NCBI GenBank assembly: GCA_012030715.1
Contig: JAAUUJ010000027.1
Location: 1-34,839, forward strand
Length of the DNA: 34,839 bases
DNA from: Synechococcaceae cyanobacterium SM2_3_1
Lineage (GTDB): Bacteria; Cyanobacteriota; Cyanobacteriia; Thermostichales; Thermostichaceae
Reading direction: 5' to 3'
In this document: positions 9,390 to 22,068 of the stretch, piece after piece
Position numbering within the stretch: the stretch's first letter is position 1
Layout of the letters: every line of letters begins with the position of its first letter
The notes under the pieces: generated by a model
Databases searched by the model: none
What the model saw: the letters and a program-made list of their open reading frames with translations, nothing else
Told to the model about the DNA's origin: nothing
Position numbers and translations under genes: made by a program

Positions 9390-10435
9390 TCAAGCGCGGG
9401 ACTTGACCCCCAATCCTGGCCGATCACTGGGGATCAGATAGCCCTCCTGCAATTCGGGACCCACAAAAGGATCATCCACCAGATTCAGGTGACTATCCAG
9501 ATCGAGATAATCCACCAATGGACCCAGCTGGGCTGCCGCTGCATTGGCCAGAGCCGTATGACCATAACAACCGAGCATCACCTGCAGTTCCAGCGCCCGG
9601 GCGGTGTGGATCATGCGCAGGGCTTCCGTGAGTCCGCCCGACTTCATCAGTTTGATGTTGATGCCATGAACACGGTTGATCAGCAAGGGCAAATCACTGC
9701 TGGTCAAGCAACTTTCATCCGCAAAGATAGGCAGGGTGGCCTGATGCCAGAGACTCAACAGCTGCTCCTCTTTACCTTTTCTAGAGGCTGCTCCACCAGC
9801 GCTACCCCTTGACCTGCCAGCCAGTTGCACATGGGCACGGCCTCCTCCAGGGTCCAGCCACCGTTGGCATCCACCGTGAGCAACGATCCCGTCGGGATCA
9901 CCTCCTGCACCGCAATCACCATCGCCTGATCCAGGTGGGTTCCCTCAGGGTTCCCAAGCTTTAACTTGAAGGCAGAAATCTCCGCATGTTCCATCCAGGC
10001 TTGAGCCTGTGCCTGGGCTTGCTCAGGACTGCTGATCCCAATCGTGACGGTGGTCGGGGGGCAGTAGCGCCGATTCAGTCCCCACATTTTCCAGAGGGGA
10101 ACCTGGAGGGCTTTCCCCATCCAGTCGTGCAGAGCCATATCCACAGCAGCCCGAGCTGCGGAGGGCATCTCCCGTTCCAGCATCCATGCCGTGATGGTCT
10201 GCCGATCCCAGGGGGTAAACCCCTCCAAACTGCCCGCCAATAGCTGCAGGGCCATCTGGATCGCTTCCAGAGTTTGTGGATGTTCATCCACAGTAAAGGC
10301 ACAGGCCTCTCCCCACCCCTGCAGACCCTCATGCTCCAACTGCAGCCAGACCACCGGAGTTGAGGTTTGTGTACCCCGACTGATGGTTAGGGGAACCCGT
10401 TTATGAACGGTGAAAGTTTGAATGTGCAGTTGCAT
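9390..10435 (-). CDS. Dipeptide epimerase-like enolase-superfamily enzyme, frameshifted
   Basis: Member of the mandelate racemase/muconate lactonising branch, most like L-Ala-D/L-Glu epimerases that act on peptidoglycan-derived dipeptides. From the ATG at 10435 it starts MQLHIQTFTVHKRVPLTIS, with the capping domain in the first 130 residues. The barrel shows the catalytic FKLKLG lysine pair, the metal ligands VDANGGW and LVEQPL, then FADESC, and the second lysine in INIKLMKSGG. The frame breaks at about 9776-9780 between VEQPLEK and KEEQLL. Adding one G to the coding strand restores a continuous protein of about 348 residues. All catalytic residues are present, so it is probably functional and mis-sequenced. 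It converges with the ABC-F gene with an 18 bp gap. Confidence 0.85.
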
Positions 10436-10614
10436 ACAATCGCAGCCGAGAGTAAGAATGTCTACCTTGACTCTGGCATAGAGTGAGGAATCCTGATGGA
10501 GAAGATTTATTGTCTGGATCAGAATCCACAAACCCTGCCTGCACGGGTGCGGCAGACTACTTCCTCCAGGGAAAATTCACGGTATAACTGGGGCATTGCC
10601 CGAGGAGCCATTGT

Positions 10615-12888
10615 ATGGAGAGCACCTATCTACTGGGGTTGGCCTGGATCGCCGGAATGCTCTGCCGCTCCTTGCCTGCTGGAGTCACCTGGGGGTGGAT
10701 CTGGCCCTTACTGCTGGGGATCCTCGGCGCTGCTCTCAGTCGTCGTCGTCCTGCCCTGCTGCGCACCTGGTTGATCGCGGGCCTCGTGGGGCTGGTGGCA
10801 TGGGCCTATCTGGGGTTGCGCACTCCTGTCCCTGGACCGCAGAACATTAGTATTCACGCCCCCCAACCTCGAGCCACGGTGGTGGGAGAAGTGCTCACCG
10901 ATCCGCAGGAAACCCGCAGTGGTCGGGTGCGTCTCTGGCTGCGCACAACTCAATTTGTTCCCGAAAATGGATCACCTCAAGCAGCTGACGGCAAGCTTTA
11001 CATCACCATGGATGCCGATGTCCTGGAGGGAAAAGATGTTCACCCCAGTCAGACATTACAGCTGAACGGATCACTCTATGTGCCCAGCCCCTGTGAGAAT
11101 CCTGGCGGCTTTGACTTCAGGCGTTATCTACAGCAGGAGGGAGCCTTTGCCGGGCTGAGTGCCTACAACATTGAAGTGGTGGATGAGGGGCAATCCTGGG
11201 GAGGTTGGGCATTACGCCGCCGCATTCGGGGGGCCCTGGTGCGGGGTCTGGGGGAAGAGGAAGGGGAGCTGCTCTCCTCCATGGTGCTGGGGGCACGGGC
11301 TGCGGAACTGGGCTTTGACATCAAAGATTCCTTCCGAGAAGTGGGCCTGGCGCATGTGCTGGCGGCCTCTGGCTTTCACGTCACCCTCCTGATCGGGGTG
11401 GTGCTTTCCCTGACCCAGAACACACCATTGCGCAGTAAACAATTAATCATTCTGGTCACCCTTGGCTTCTATGTGCTGCTCACGGGATTTAGCCCCCCTG
11501 TATTACGGGCTGCGCTCATGGGTCTGGCGGCCTCGGTCGTGTTGACGGAACCGATGCTGGAGGGACGAATTCGACTGGAACCACTTGGGGCCCTGTTGAT
11601 CGTGGCGGATCTTTTATTGCTCCTCAACCCCACCTGGGTCAATGGGCTGAGTTTCCAGCTCAGCTTCGTGGCCACCCTGGGATTGATGGTGGGGGTTAAA
11701 CCGATTACAGAGCGCCTCACCTGGATCCCGGAGGGGTTGGCAGTTCCGGCAGCCGTTTCCCTCTCGGCTCAGGTCTGGACTTTACCTCTACAGTTGTTTG
11801 TCCTGGGGCGGATGGCTAATTACTTTCTCGTGGCCAACCTGCTCACCCTGCTCTTCATTTTGATCCTTTGTGTGGCAGGGTTTTTCGTCTGCGGAGTCTC
11901 TTTGGTCAGCCCTTATCTGGGCTCCCTTATGGCTGCCCCTCTGCGGTTTCTGCTAGAACCCCTGATCAATCTGGTGGCCTGGATCGCCAGCTGGCCCTAT
12001 GCCACCTACTATGCCGCCCCTACCTCCTGGGCTCAATGTATTCTTCTCTACGCTGCCCTGGCTGCCCTGGCCTTCTGGCCGGGCTGGAGGAACCGGATCC
12101 GCTGGCAGGGAACGGCGTTGGTCATGGCTGCCATCTTCTGGTTACCGGGTTTTGTGGGGCGGGGGCCAGCCGTTCAGATCACGGTTCTGGCGACAGGACG
12201 CGCCCCGGTGATGGTGGTGCAATCCCACCAGGAAACGGTGGTGATTAACAGTGGATCTGAAGAGGTGGTGGACTTTGATCTCCTGCCCTTTTTGCGACAG
12301 CAGGGGGTGCGGCGAATTGATCATGCGATTGCTACCACCGCTGAAGGGATCATCAATGGAGGCTGGACCCGCTTGCTGGCAGAGATCCCGGTGCGCAACT
12401 TCTGGGATGGTGAAGAAGCCAGGGTCTCAGGCCCCTACACGCAAGTGCTGGCTGCGGTACAGGCGAACCCGGGCATTCAATACCAGTCCCTCAGTGTTGG
12501 GGATCAGATTCCCACCCGCTCACTCCTGGATCTGCAGGTGTTGCACACAGGACCATTGGTCTTGAGTCTGACCGCCAAACCCCAGTCTGCAGAATCCGCC
12601 ACCTGGTTGTTGCTGGGGACAGCGGATCGGAATGTGCAAACTTCTGTTCTGCAAAATACTGCGCTTCGTCCGACTCAAGCGGAGTGGATCTGGTGGGATG
12701 CCAGTGCTCTGTCACGGGAGTTACTCGAGGGACTGCAGATCCAGGGGGGCGTGGCCAGTCAGACGGGAGCAACACCACCTGAACCCTGGTTCCAGGAAAA
12801 GGGACGTCCTCTGCTGAGCACGGGGCAGGATGGAGCGGTCTGCTGGTTTCCAGGGGTAGACATTTACCCTTGCCGCGCCTGCAGCTGA
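10615..12888 (+). CDS. comEC: ComEC/Rec2-family DNA-uptake channel protein
   Basis: 757-residue polytopic membrane protein related to ComEC, the inner-membrane channel through which single-stranded DNA enters during natural transformation. The N-terminus has several helices, followed by an OB-like segment around 80-190 (ATVVGEVLTDPQETRSGRV) and the competence domain with GLAHVLAASGFHVTLLIG near residue 245 and many helices to about 510. The C-terminal part (about 520-757) sits where the metallo-beta-lactamase-like domain normally is, but the usual His-x-His-x-Asp-His-type metal motif is absent: HAIATTAEGIINGG lies where it would be. A GAGGAG ribosome-binding site precedes the ATG. The 3' end overlaps the convergent phosphatase gene by 25 bp. 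Confidence 0.88.
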   Translation: MESTYLLGLAWIAGMLCRSLPAGVTWGWIWPLLLGILGAALSRRRPALLRTWLIAGLVGLVAWAYLGLRTPVPGPQNISIHAPQPRATVVGEVLTDPQETRSGRVRLWLRTTQFVPENGSPQAADGKLYITMDADVLEGKDVHPSQTLQLNGSLYVPSPCENPGGFDFRRYLQQEGAFAGLSAYNIEVVDEGQSWGGWALRRRIRGALVRGLGEEEGELLSSMVLGARAAELGFDIKDSFREVGLAHVLAASGFHVTLLIGVVLSLTQNTPLRSKQLIILVTLGFYVLLTGFSPPVLRAALMGLAASVVLTEPMLEGRIRLEPLGALLIVADLLLLLNPTWVNGLSFQLSFVATLGLMVGVKPITERLTWIPEGLAVPAAVSLSAQVWTLPLQLFVLGRMANYFLVANLLTLLFILILCVAGFFVCGVSLVSPYLGSLMAAPLRFLLEPLINLVAWIASWPYATYYAAPTSWAQCILLYAALAALAFWPGWRNRIRWQGTALVMAAIFWLPGFVGRGPAVQITVLATGRAPVMVVQSHQETVVINSGSEEVVDFDLLPFLRQQGVRRIDHAIATTAEGIINGGWTRLLAEIPVRNFWDGEEARVSGPYTQVLAAVQANPGIQYQSLSVGDQIPTRSLLDLQVLHTGPLVLSLTAKPQSAESATWLLLGTADRNVQTSVLQNTALRPTQAEWIWWDASALSRELLEGLQIQGGVASQTGATPPEPWFQEKGRPLLSTGQDGAVCWFPGVDIYPCRACS

Positions 12889-13532
12889 CTCAGATACACC
12901 TCTAAAACACGCAGTTGCTCAGAGGTGGGACTGGTGGGAGGATGAACCTGCTTTAGCCAGTGCAGCGCTTCCACAACCCGCAAAGATCGGTGCTGACATA
13001 GGTAGGCCAGACATACCAGGGGCGATCGTTCAATGCCCCCCAGACAATGCACATAGAGAGGCATTTGCCGTTGAAGGGCCCGATGGACAACTTCCACGGC
13101 TTTGCCGAGATCTTCAGGGCTCATCGGCGTTGAGTAATGGCTATCAGGCAACACCAGACGCCCACAGTGAAACTGAGCACTGACATCAGCAGGTAGCTGC
13201 CCCTCTCGCTCAGAACAAAGGCTAAGAATTGCGATGATCCGGGCCGCTTCCAAGACCGTACTGTCCCCCGGACGAGGGAGATCTCCTACCGCTAATTTTC
13301 CCGGAATCACCCAGCTAAACCTCAGCCCTCGAGCGCGGGAGCGAGGCCGCCGCTGTGGAGCAAATAACCGGATCAACCACTTCCAGAACTTCTGCAGCAG
13401 GGCTCCTAGCGCTGAGGGAGGTCCAACTCCGGATCCAGATAAACTGGGATGCTCAACCCCTATCCCCAACCAGGCCATCGACAGAATCAGCGGCATTGAG
13501 TTTGTGGTCATGGGCACCGTCACACGACCCAT
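12864..13532 (-). CDS. Dual-specificity (Tyr/Ser/Thr) protein phosphatase
   Basis: 222 residues. The catalytic P-loop VHCLGGIERSP matches the Cys-x5-Arg signature of cysteine-dependent phosphatases, and an upstream LPDSHYSTPMSPEDLGKA segment probably carries the general-acid Asp. The N-terminal 60 residues are basic and not recognised; they may mean that the true start lies downstream of 13532. It follows the glycerophosphodiesterase gene by 61 bp on the same strand, so it may be the last gene of a CpcT/GDPD/phosphatase unit. The substrate is unknown. Confidence 0.8.
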   Translation of the reverse strand: MGRVTVPMTTNSMPLILSMAWLGIGVEHPSLSGSGVGPPSALGALLQKFWKWLIRLFAPQRRPRSRARGLRFSWVIPGKLAVGDLPRPGDSTVLEAARIIAILSLCSEREGQLPADVSAQFHCGRLVLPDSHYSTPMSPEDLGKAVEVVHRALQRQMPLYVHCLGGIERSPLVCLAYLCQHRSLRVVEALHWLKQVHPPTSPTSEQLRVLEVYLSQLQARQG

Positions 13533-13593
13533 AGGCTTTCTTAAAGCATAGATAAAGTATGTTCAGCATACGCGATCCACAGAAGCAGTCCTT

Positions 13594-14307
13594 TCAGCCT
13601 TGCTGCACTCCCTCGGAGAATCCACGCATAGAGGCAATCAATCTTTCAGGGATGTCAGTAATAACACCCAGTACTTTAGAGTGCTGCAGAAGACTTCGTC
13701 CATGATCTGGATCATTGACGGTCCAGGGTAATAAGGAGATCTGGGAAACTTGAGCCAGCTGAAACAGGGTGGGGTGGAGGTGCTGCCAGTGGGGAGCCAG
13801 AATAGAGGCACCGAGTTGCTGGCACTGCAGGCACAACTGGCGAGCCCGGATCCATTGATCCCCAAGGTCACTGGGTTCCGGAATCAACAGTCCTGTCCGC
13901 ACCTCGGGATCCAACCCCCGTATGGCATGCAGAGAAGTAGGCTGAAAAGATGTCACGATGAACTGATCTGGGTTCAAATAACGCTTTGTTAACTCCAGAA
14001 CGGTAGCCTCGTATCCTGTCTCTTTCAGTTCCACATCCATCAGACAGCGATCCTGAACCAGTTGTAGGACAGCCTCAAAGGACGGGATCGGTTTGTGGTC
14101 CTGCAATTCGGCAAAAGTCCACTCTTGAATGGGCTTTCCCCTAAAATCAGGATCGTGGTGAGTTAGCAGTCCTCCATCTGCCGAACGGCGGACATCGCAT
14201 TCAACCATGTCAGCCCCGATCTCGAGGGCCCAGCGAAATCCGGCCAGGGTATTCTCAGCCGCTCCAGGCTGGCCACGGTGGGCTACGATCCAGGGGCCTC
14301 GGCTCAT
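13594..14307 (-). CDS. Glycerophosphodiester phosphodiesterase
   Basis: 237-residue GDPD-family TIM-barrel enzyme that hydrolyses glycerophosphodiesters to glycerol 3-phosphate and an alcohol. The key N-terminal motif IVAHRGQPGAAENTLAGF carries the catalytic His, ECDVRRSADGGLLTHHDPDF carries the metal ligands and second His, and MDVELKE supplies another metal ligand. The C-terminus has LLPWTVND and GVITDIPERL. No signal peptide is seen, so it is probably cytoplasmic (UgpQ-like). Its ATG overlaps the stop of the upstream CpcT-like gene by 4 bp, which indicates translational coupling. Confidence 0.94.
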   Translation of the reverse strand: MSRGPWIVAHRGQPGAAENTLAGFRWALEIGADMVECDVRRSADGGLLTHHDPDFRGKPIQEWTFAELQDHKPIPSFEAVLQLVQDRCLMDVELKETGYEATVLELTKRYLNPDQFIVTSFQPTSLHAIRGLDPEVRTGLLIPEPSDLGDQWIRARQLCLQCQQLGASILAPHWQHLHPTLFQLAQVSQISLLPWTVNDPDHGRSLLQHSKVLGVITDIPERLIASMRGFSEGVQQG

Positions 14308-14909
14308 AGGGAAGCCGGAGAGAGTTCACTGGCAAAGCTGGCCAACTTCACAAACTGAAATGGACCGGAAAGCGATCCCCAGATGACTTGATCGGTCTCG
14401 GGGTCTAGCCCCTGATCCAGGCTCCAGAACCGCGCATCCGTTAATTCAAACTCAGCCCGCAGGTAGGTTTGTTGTTCCCGACGGACCACAATGCAGGTTT
14501 TTCCAGGAATACTTTTGCCCTTGTAGGAAGCTCCAGTCCACTGCACCTCGGTGATGCAGCCGGGTAAAATCTCCAGATCTGCAGAGGTCAGTTGGCGTAA
14601 TCGCCGCCGATCCTGGCCTGCCCCTGCAAAAGCTTGAGAATTTCGTAGACCGTAATTCTGGATGCGAATACCTGTCGTGTCCTCCTGTAAGCTCACAACC
14701 CGCTGCCGATAGGGTTGCTGTAGGGCGATGTCATAGGCCTGCTCCACATAAAAACTGAATCCCCCCAGCAGATCCACGGACAATGGACACTGAAAAACGT
14801 GGATATTGGCAAACCAGACAGGCTCCCTTCTGGCCTGCTCAGCATTGTTAAAGTGCCCCGCCATCCATTGGGCCAGTCGCAGCAGTTGTTCAGAAAAGGT
14901 CATGATCAT
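14304..14909 (-). CDS. cpcT: CpcT/CpeT-family phycobiliprotein chromophore lyase
   Basis: 201 residues. The CpcT/CpeT family attaches phycocyanobilin (or phycoerythrobilin) to the beta-subunit Cys-153 site of phycocyanin or phycoerythrin. Typical elements are the N-terminal LAQWMAGHFNNAEQA, a central YDIALQQPYRQRVV segment, and the conserved GCITEVQWTGASYKGKS followed by GKTCIVVRREQQTYLRAEF. It is first in a minus-strand unit with the GDPD gene (4 bp overlap). Whether it acts on phycocyanin or another phycobiliprotein cannot be decided here; no phycocyanin genes are in the window. An ATG two codons downstream is an alternative start. Confidence 0.87.
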   Translation of the reverse strand: MIMTFSEQLLRLAQWMAGHFNNAEQARREPVWFANIHVFQCPLSVDLLGGFSFYVEQAYDIALQQPYRQRVVSLQEDTTGIRIQNYGLRNSQAFAGAGQDRRRLRQLTSADLEILPGCITEVQWTGASYKGKSIPGKTCIVVRREQQTYLRAEFELTDARFWSLDQGLDPETDQVIWGSLSGPFQFVKLASFASELSPASL

Positions 14910-15024
14910 GCATTCTTGCGGACGGGTGAAATCCTACAGCCATTTGACACCGGAGTGCCTTCCTTGCTACATTTGTTCTTCGTTGCCGTCTGATGCTTAA
15001 TCAGGACTTCCCGCTAAGCCGTCT

Positions 15025-15429
15025 ATGCCTACCATTCAACAGCTGGTTCGAGAAGAGCGAAGTGTTGCTCTGGAAAAAACAAAGTCGCCCGCTCTGAAGA
15101 GCTGTCCTCAGCGACGTGGTGTTTGTACCCGAGTCTACACTACAACTCCGAAAAAACCCAACTCAGCGCTACGCAAAGTGGCCAGGGTTCGCCTCACCTC
15201 CGGCTTTGAGGTGACTGCCTACATCCCTGGGATTGGTCACAACCTGCAGGAGCACTCTGTGGTCATGATTCGTGGCGGTCGGGTTAAGGACCTGCCTGGT
15301 GTGCGTTACCACATCATCCGTGGGACTCTGGATGCCGCTGGCGTTAAAGATCGTCTTCAGGGACGCTCCAAGTACGGTGCCAAGCGACCCAAGAAGGATG
15401 GCGGAGCTGCTCCCGGCAAGAAGAAATAA
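15025..15429 (+). CDS. rpsL: Small ribosomal subunit protein S12
   Basis: 134-residue S12, part of the decoding centre of the 30S subunit and first gene of the str operon. The conserved [18 protein letters not shown] and [19 protein letters not shown] segments are intact, including lysines 43 and 88, the residues whose changes give streptomycin resistance in other bacteria; the sequence is wild-type there. The C-terminus is the usual lysine-rich tail. rpsG follows after 45 bp. Confidence 0.98.
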   Translation: MPTIQQLVREERSVALEKTKSPALKSCPQRRGVCTRVYTTTPKKPNSALRKVARVRLTSGFEVTAYIPGIGHNLQEHSVVMIRGGRVKDLPGVRYHIIRGTLDAAGVKDRLQGRSKYGAKRPKKDGGAAPGKKK

Positions 15430-15474
15430 GTTTTGTTTGTGTTGAAGACCTTTACGGATTGATCCCCCACTCCT

Positions 15475-15945
15475 ATGTCTCGTCGTAATCGTGCCCCTCA
15501 ACGTCCTGTAAACGCTGATCCCAAGTATGGGAGTCGGCTAGTTTCGATGCTGATCAAAAAGATCATGCTACAGGGTAAAGGCTCCGTGGCAACTCGGATC
15601 GTCTACGATGCCATGTCGATTATTCAGGAACGGACAGGAACAGATCCTCTGATGGTGGTAGAAAACGCGATTCGCAACGCTACCCCAATGGTAGAGGTAA
15701 AAGCCCGCCGCGTAGGGGGGGCCACCTATCAGGTGCCTATGGAAGTGAGAGGTGAACGAGGAACCTCTCTTGCCCTGCGCTGGATCGTCCGTTTTTCTCG
15801 CGAACGTCCTGGACGAAGCATGGCTTCCAAGCTGGCCAACGAGTTGCTGGATGCCTCCAATGATTCTGGTAATGCGATCCGGCGGCGGGAAGAAACCCAC
15901 AAAATGGCTGAGGCAAACAAAGCATTTGCCCATTACCGCTACTGA
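15475..15945 (+). CDS. rpsG: Small ribosomal subunit protein S7
   Basis: 156 residues, the normal length for S7, which nucleates assembly of the 30S head and contacts E-site tRNA. It begins [11 protein letters not shown] and shows the conserved [11 protein letters not shown] and [12 protein letters not shown] segments, ending [13 protein letters not shown]. It is the second gene of the str operon, followed by a 115 bp spacer before fusA. Confidence 0.98.
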   Translation: MSRRNRAPQRPVNADPKYGSRLVSMLIKKIMLQGKGSVATRIVYDAMSIIQERTGTDPLMVVENAIRNATPMVEVKARRVGGATYQVPMEVRGERGTSLALRWIVRFSRERPGRSMASKLANELLDASNDSGNAIRRREETHKMAEANKAFAHYRY

Positions 15946-16060
15946 TCTTTCTGTTGCACGTTCAAGATTGGGGTCGAGGTTATCCACAAACAACGTTAGA
16001 ATCGTAAACGAAAGTTTAGACAGAGACTTAGCCTAATTCCTAGGGATCGAGGAGGTCATT

Positions 16061-18148
<2,088 letters not shown>

Positions 18149-18171
18149 TTAGATAAGGAAGTAAGAGCACA

Positions 18172-19400
18172 ATGGCACGCGCTAAGTTCGAACGGAACAA
18201 ACCCCACGTCAACATTGGCACAATTGGCCACGTTGACCATGGCAAAACCACCTTGACAGCAGCAATCACATCAACTCTCTCAGCTATGGGTCACTCCAAG
18301 GCCAGAAAGTATGACGATATTGATGCTGCTCCTGAGGAAAAGGCGCGGGGGATTACCATCAACACAGCTCACGTGGAGTACGAGACAGATATTCGTCACT
18401 ATGCCCACGTGGACTGCCCCGGTCACGCTGACTATGTGAAAAACATGATCACCGGTGCCGCGCAGATGGACGGAGCGATCTTGGTGTGTTCAGCGGCTGA
18501 TGGTCCTATGCCTCAAACTCGGGAGCATATTCTACTGGCTCGTCAGGTGGGTGTTCCTTCTCTGGTGGTCTTTCTCAACAAGGAAGACATGGTGGATGAT
18601 GAGGAACTGCTGGAGCTGGTGGAACTGGAGCTGCGGGAGCTGCTCTCTTCCTACGATTTCCCTGGAGATGATATTCCCATCGTCAAGGGATCGGCCCTGA
18701 AGGCGCTGGAAAAAATGCAGGAGGCTCCCACCACCCAACGGGGTCAGGATCCCTGGGTTGACAAGATCTATGAGCTCATGGATGCCGTGGATGAGTACAT
18801 CATCACTCCAGAGCGGGATGTGGATAAGCCCTTCCTGATGGCAGTGGAAGATGTCTTCTCGATCACGGGTCGGGGAACCGTCGCTACCGGACGTGTAGAG
18901 CGGGGCAAAGTGAAAGTGGGTGAAACCATCGAGCTGGTTGGCCTGGGTGAAACCCGTACCACGACTGTCACCGGAATTGAAATGTTCCAGAAGACTCTTG
19001 AAGAAGGTCTGGCGGGAGACAACGTGGGTGTGCTGCTGCGGGGTATTCAGAAGTACGAAATTGAGCGGGGTATGGTGCTGGCCAAGCCCAAGTCCATCAC
19101 TCCTCACACCAATTTTGAGTCGGAAGTCTACATCCTCAAGAAAGAGGAAGGTGGTCGCCACACCCCATTCTTCTCGGGTTATCGGCCCCAGTTTTACGTG
19201 CGCACACCGATGTTACGGGAACAATCGCGGCCTTCACCGCTGACGATGGCTCTCAACCCGAAATGGTGATGCCCGGTGACCGGATCAAGATGACCGTGGA
19301 ACTGATCCAGCCCATTGCCATTGAGCAGGGGATGCGCTTTGCTATCCGTGAGGGTGGCCGCACCGTGGGTGCTGGTGTTGTCTCCAAAATCCTGCAATAA
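18172..19400 (+). CDS. tuf: Elongation factor Tu, with one frameshift near the 3' end
   Basis: EF-Tu carries aminoacyl-tRNA to the ribosome. The G domain is normal ([56 protein letters not shown]), and domain II is present ([20 protein letters not shown]). After FYVRT, at about 19204-19208, the frame shifts and stops at 19269. The next frame continues the expected protein ([20 protein letters not shown] to [11 protein letters not shown]) to a TAA at 19398-19400. Adding one base after 19205 restores a full-length protein of about 409 residues. Because EF-Tu is essential and only one base is missing, a sequencing or assembly error is likely unless a second tuf copy exists. Confidence 0.93.
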
Positions 19401-19512
19401 CTTCCAACTGTCCTGACATGATTGGGGCTAGCTGCCGTCTTGCCTCTGCCAGCCCAGCGGATGCAGACCCATCTAGCCCTGTTTAATTTCTTTCTCCCTC
19501 TGCAGTTGACCC

Positions 19513-19833
19513 ATGACCTCCACCCTTCCCCAACAAAAGATCCGCATCCGTCTCAAGGGGTATGATCACCGCCTCCTGGACACCTCCTGTGAAAAGATTG
19601 TCGAAACGGCTAACCGCACCCAGGCCGTGCCTGTGGGGCCGATCCCCCTGCCCACTAAGCGACGCATTTACTGTGTGCTGCGCTCCCCCCACATCGACAA
19701 AGATTCCCGGGAGCACTTCGAGACCCGCACCCATCGTCGCATCATTGACATCTACTCTCCCTCTTCTAAAACCATTGATGCCCTGATGAAGCTGGATCTA
19801 CCCGCTGGGGTTGATATTGAGGTGAAGCTCTAA
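19513..19833 (+). CDS. rpsJ: Small ribosomal subunit protein S10
   Basis: 106 residues, normal for S10, a 30S head protein that also acts in NusB/NusG transcription antitermination. Recognised by [35 protein letters not shown] and [20 protein letters not shown]. It ends the str cluster in the usual cyanobacterial order, 112 bp after the true end of tuf. Confidence 0.98.
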   Translation: MTSTLPQQKIRIRLKGYDHRLLDTSCEKIVETANRTQAVPVGPIPLPTKRRIYCVLRSPHIDKDSREHFETRTHRRIIDIYSPSSKTIDALMKLDLPAGVDIEVKL

Positions 19834-19882
19834 TTCTGCAAGCTTTGCTGCGCCCGTATCTGCACTGTCTAGGGGATAAGGC

Positions 19883-20707
19883 ATGACTGCCGTGCAACCG
19901 ATCTCTGTTGTCGTCAACGGTGCCCTGGGGCGAATGGGACGAGAGGTGGTAAAGGTGGTTTCCCAGGCCACTGACATGACCCTGATCGGGGCTGTGGATC
20001 TGGATCACGTGGGTGAGGATCTGGGGGAGCTGACCGGATTAGGGACGCTGGATATTCCACTGACGAATGATCTGCAGGCCCAGCTGCTACTGCTGAGTCA
20101 GGAGGCGAACCCAGGGGTCATGGTGGACTTTACCCATCCCAGCTGTGTTTACGAGAATATTCGCTCAGCGATCGCTTACGGGATTCGCCCAGTGGTCGGG
20201 ACGACGGGGTTGACACCGGAGCAGGTGCAGGCGCTGATCGTTTTTGCTGACAAGGCCAGTGTCGGGGGACTGATTGCTCCCAATTTTGCGATCGGCATGG
20301 TGCTGCTGCAACAGATGGCCGTGCAAGCTTGCCAGTATTTTGAGCATGTGGAGATCATTGAGCTCCACCACAACCGTAAGGCTGATGCTCCCAGTGGTAC
20401 CGCCCTGCACACGGCTGAGCTGATGGCAGATCTGGGCAAATCCTTCAATCCTGCCGAGGTGCAAGAGAAGGAAATGCTGGGAGGGGTCCGTGGGGGTGTA
20501 GCCAATGAAAATATCCGCATTCACAGTGTGCGGTTGCCAGGGTTGCTGGCCCATCAACAGGTGATCTTTGGTGGACTGGGGCAGATCCTGACGCTGCAGC
20601 ACGACACGACCGATCGGATGGCCTTCATGCCCGGGGTGCTCCTCGCCATTCGCAAGGTGGTGCAACTGCAGTCGCTGGTGTATGGGTTGGAGAAAATTCT
20701 CAATTAG
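19883..20707 (+). CDS. dapB: 4-hydroxy-tetrahydrodipicolinate reductase
   Basis: NAD(P)H-dependent reductase of the diaminopimelate/lysine pathway that makes tetrahydrodipicolinate. At 274 residues it has a Rossmann start ([17 protein letters not shown]), the GTTGLTPEQ loop, and the substrate-binding/catalytic signature [16 protein letters not shown]. The C-terminal [12 protein letters not shown] is also typical. The start ATG follows GGGGATAAGGC. The 3' end overlaps the convergent xseA by 4 bp. Confidence 0.97.
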   Translation: MTAVQPISVVVNGALGRMGREVVKVVSQATDMTLIGAVDLDHVGEDLGELTGLGTLDIPLTNDLQAQLLLLSQEANPGVMVDFTHPSCVYENIRSAIAYGIRPVVGTTGLTPEQVQALIVFADKASVGGLIAPNFAIGMVLLQQMAVQACQYFEHVEIIELHHNRKADAPSGTALHTAELMADLGKSFNPAEVQEKEMLGGVRGGVANENIRIHSVRLPGLLAHQQVIFGGLGQILTLQHDTTDRMAFMPGVLLAIRKVVQLQSLVYGLEKILN

Positions 20708-21981
20708 TCAGCTGTTTCAGAAATCTCAGGGACTGCTTCCACGCGCACATACAACGGACCCGCAGCCAGTTCCAGGATCAGAGGGGTGCCTGGCGGTACG
20801 GAAGGATCTCGCAACCAGACCCCATCTCGAGTCCGGATCAGGGCATAGCCTCGGCGCAGAACTGCATTCGGATCCAGGGCTTGCAGCTGTAGAGAGAGGG
20901 ATTGAACCTGGACTTGAGCCTGGTGTAAGCGTTGCTCAAGGGCAAAGTGAAGCTGGTGCTGCAATTGCTTCTCCGCTTGCTGGAGCTTACGGACCTGCTG
21001 ATCCAATCGTAAATGCTGCAGACGAGATCTCAACTCCTGATGCCATTCCCTGGATCGCTGCAGGGCTGAATGCAGACATGTGTAGAGATCTTCCTGTTGT
21101 GCCTGCAGTTCCATCCTTAACTGATCCAGGGAGGGAACAACCCTTTCAGCGGCAGCGGTGGGGGTATGGGCGGTATAATCGGCAGCCAGATCCGCCAGAG
21201 TCTCATCCCGTTGATGACCGATCCCCGTCACCACTGGCAGGGGACATTCGACAATTGCCCTGACCACCCGTTCATCATCAAAACAATCCAGATCTTCCCG
21301 AGCACCGCCGCCACGAGCCAGGATCACCACTTCTGCGCGTCCATCCTGAGTCAGGGTCTGAAAAGCCTGGACGATAGACTCCGCCGCTTGCTCGCCCTGC
21401 ACGGTTGCCGCTGCAAACACCACCTGCAGACCGGGATAGCGGTGACGCCAGGAGCGCTGCATATCTCCCCAGGCCGCCGCTTGCGGGGAGCTGATCACGC
21501 CAACCCAGAGCGGGTGAATCGGAAGAGGCAGCTTACGGTCTGAATCAAAGAGGCCTTCATCGGCCAGACGGCGGCGCAGCTGTTCGCGTTGCAATGCCCG
21601 CAGCCCTTCTCCCGCAGGCAGCATTTGCCAGATCTGAATTTGATAGGTACTGGATTTGGCATAGAGGCGCATTTGCCCCAGAGCTAGGATCTGTTGCCCG
21701 GCCTTCGGAAAGAAAGAGAGCCCCAGCACCTGGGATTGCCACACCACACCCTTGAGCAGGTCGCCCGAATCCGGATCCGCTAGCGTTAAAAACAGATGGC
21801 CATTGCGGTGCACACTGATGCTGGATACCTCTGCTGTGATCCAGAGGTGCGAGAGCACCCTATCCTCCGCTAAGAGATCTTGCAGATATGTGGTGAGGCC
21901 CTGAATGGAAATCACCCCTTGAGGAGCGGTATTGGAACCGAACACCTCAAAACCGTCTAAGCTTGCTTCAGAAAAATTCAT
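20704..21981 (-). CDS. xseA: Exodeoxyribonuclease VII large subunit
   Basis: 425-residue catalytic subunit of exonuclease VII, which degrades single-stranded DNA into short oligonucleotides. The N-terminal OB-fold is seen ([29 protein letters not shown]), then the catalytic domain with [28 protein letters not shown] and [18 protein letters not shown], then a long coiled-coil from about 270 to 370 and a final [11 protein letters not shown] segment. The small subunit xseB is not adjacent. It is divergent from the AI-2E permease, with an 87 bp shared promoter region. Confidence 0.95.
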   Translation of the reverse strand: MNFSEASLDGFEVFGSNTAPQGVISIQGLTTYLQDLLAEDRVLSHLWITAEVSSISVHRNGHLFLTLADPDSGDLLKGVVWQSQVLGLSFFPKAGQQILALGQMRLYAKSSTYQIQIWQMLPAGEGLRALQREQLRRRLADEGLFDSDRKLPLPIHPLWVGVISSPQAAAWGDMQRSWRHRYPGLQVVFAAATVQGEQAAESIVQAFQTLTQDGRAEVVILARGGGAREDLDCFDDERVVRAIVECPLPVVTGIGHQRDETLADLAADYTAHTPTAAAERVVPSLDQLRMELQAQQEDLYTCLHSALQRSREWHQELRSRLQHLRLDQQVRKLQQAEKQLQHQLHFALEQRLHQAQVQVQSLSLQLQALDPNAVLRRGYALIRTRDGVWLRDPSVPPGTPLILELAAGPLYVRVEAVPEISETAD

Positions 21982-22068
21982 ATCTCAGGCAGAAAGAGAC
22001 AGGGATAGATGCCCATAACTACAACCATAGCAGCCCCCAAGTGTGCGACGATATGGCGTAAGTGATGG

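Noticed and set aside
18172..19400. Programmed frameshift in tuf
   Set aside because: No slippery heptamer and no following structure is obvious, and EF-Tu is not known to use frameshifting. A missing base is simpler.
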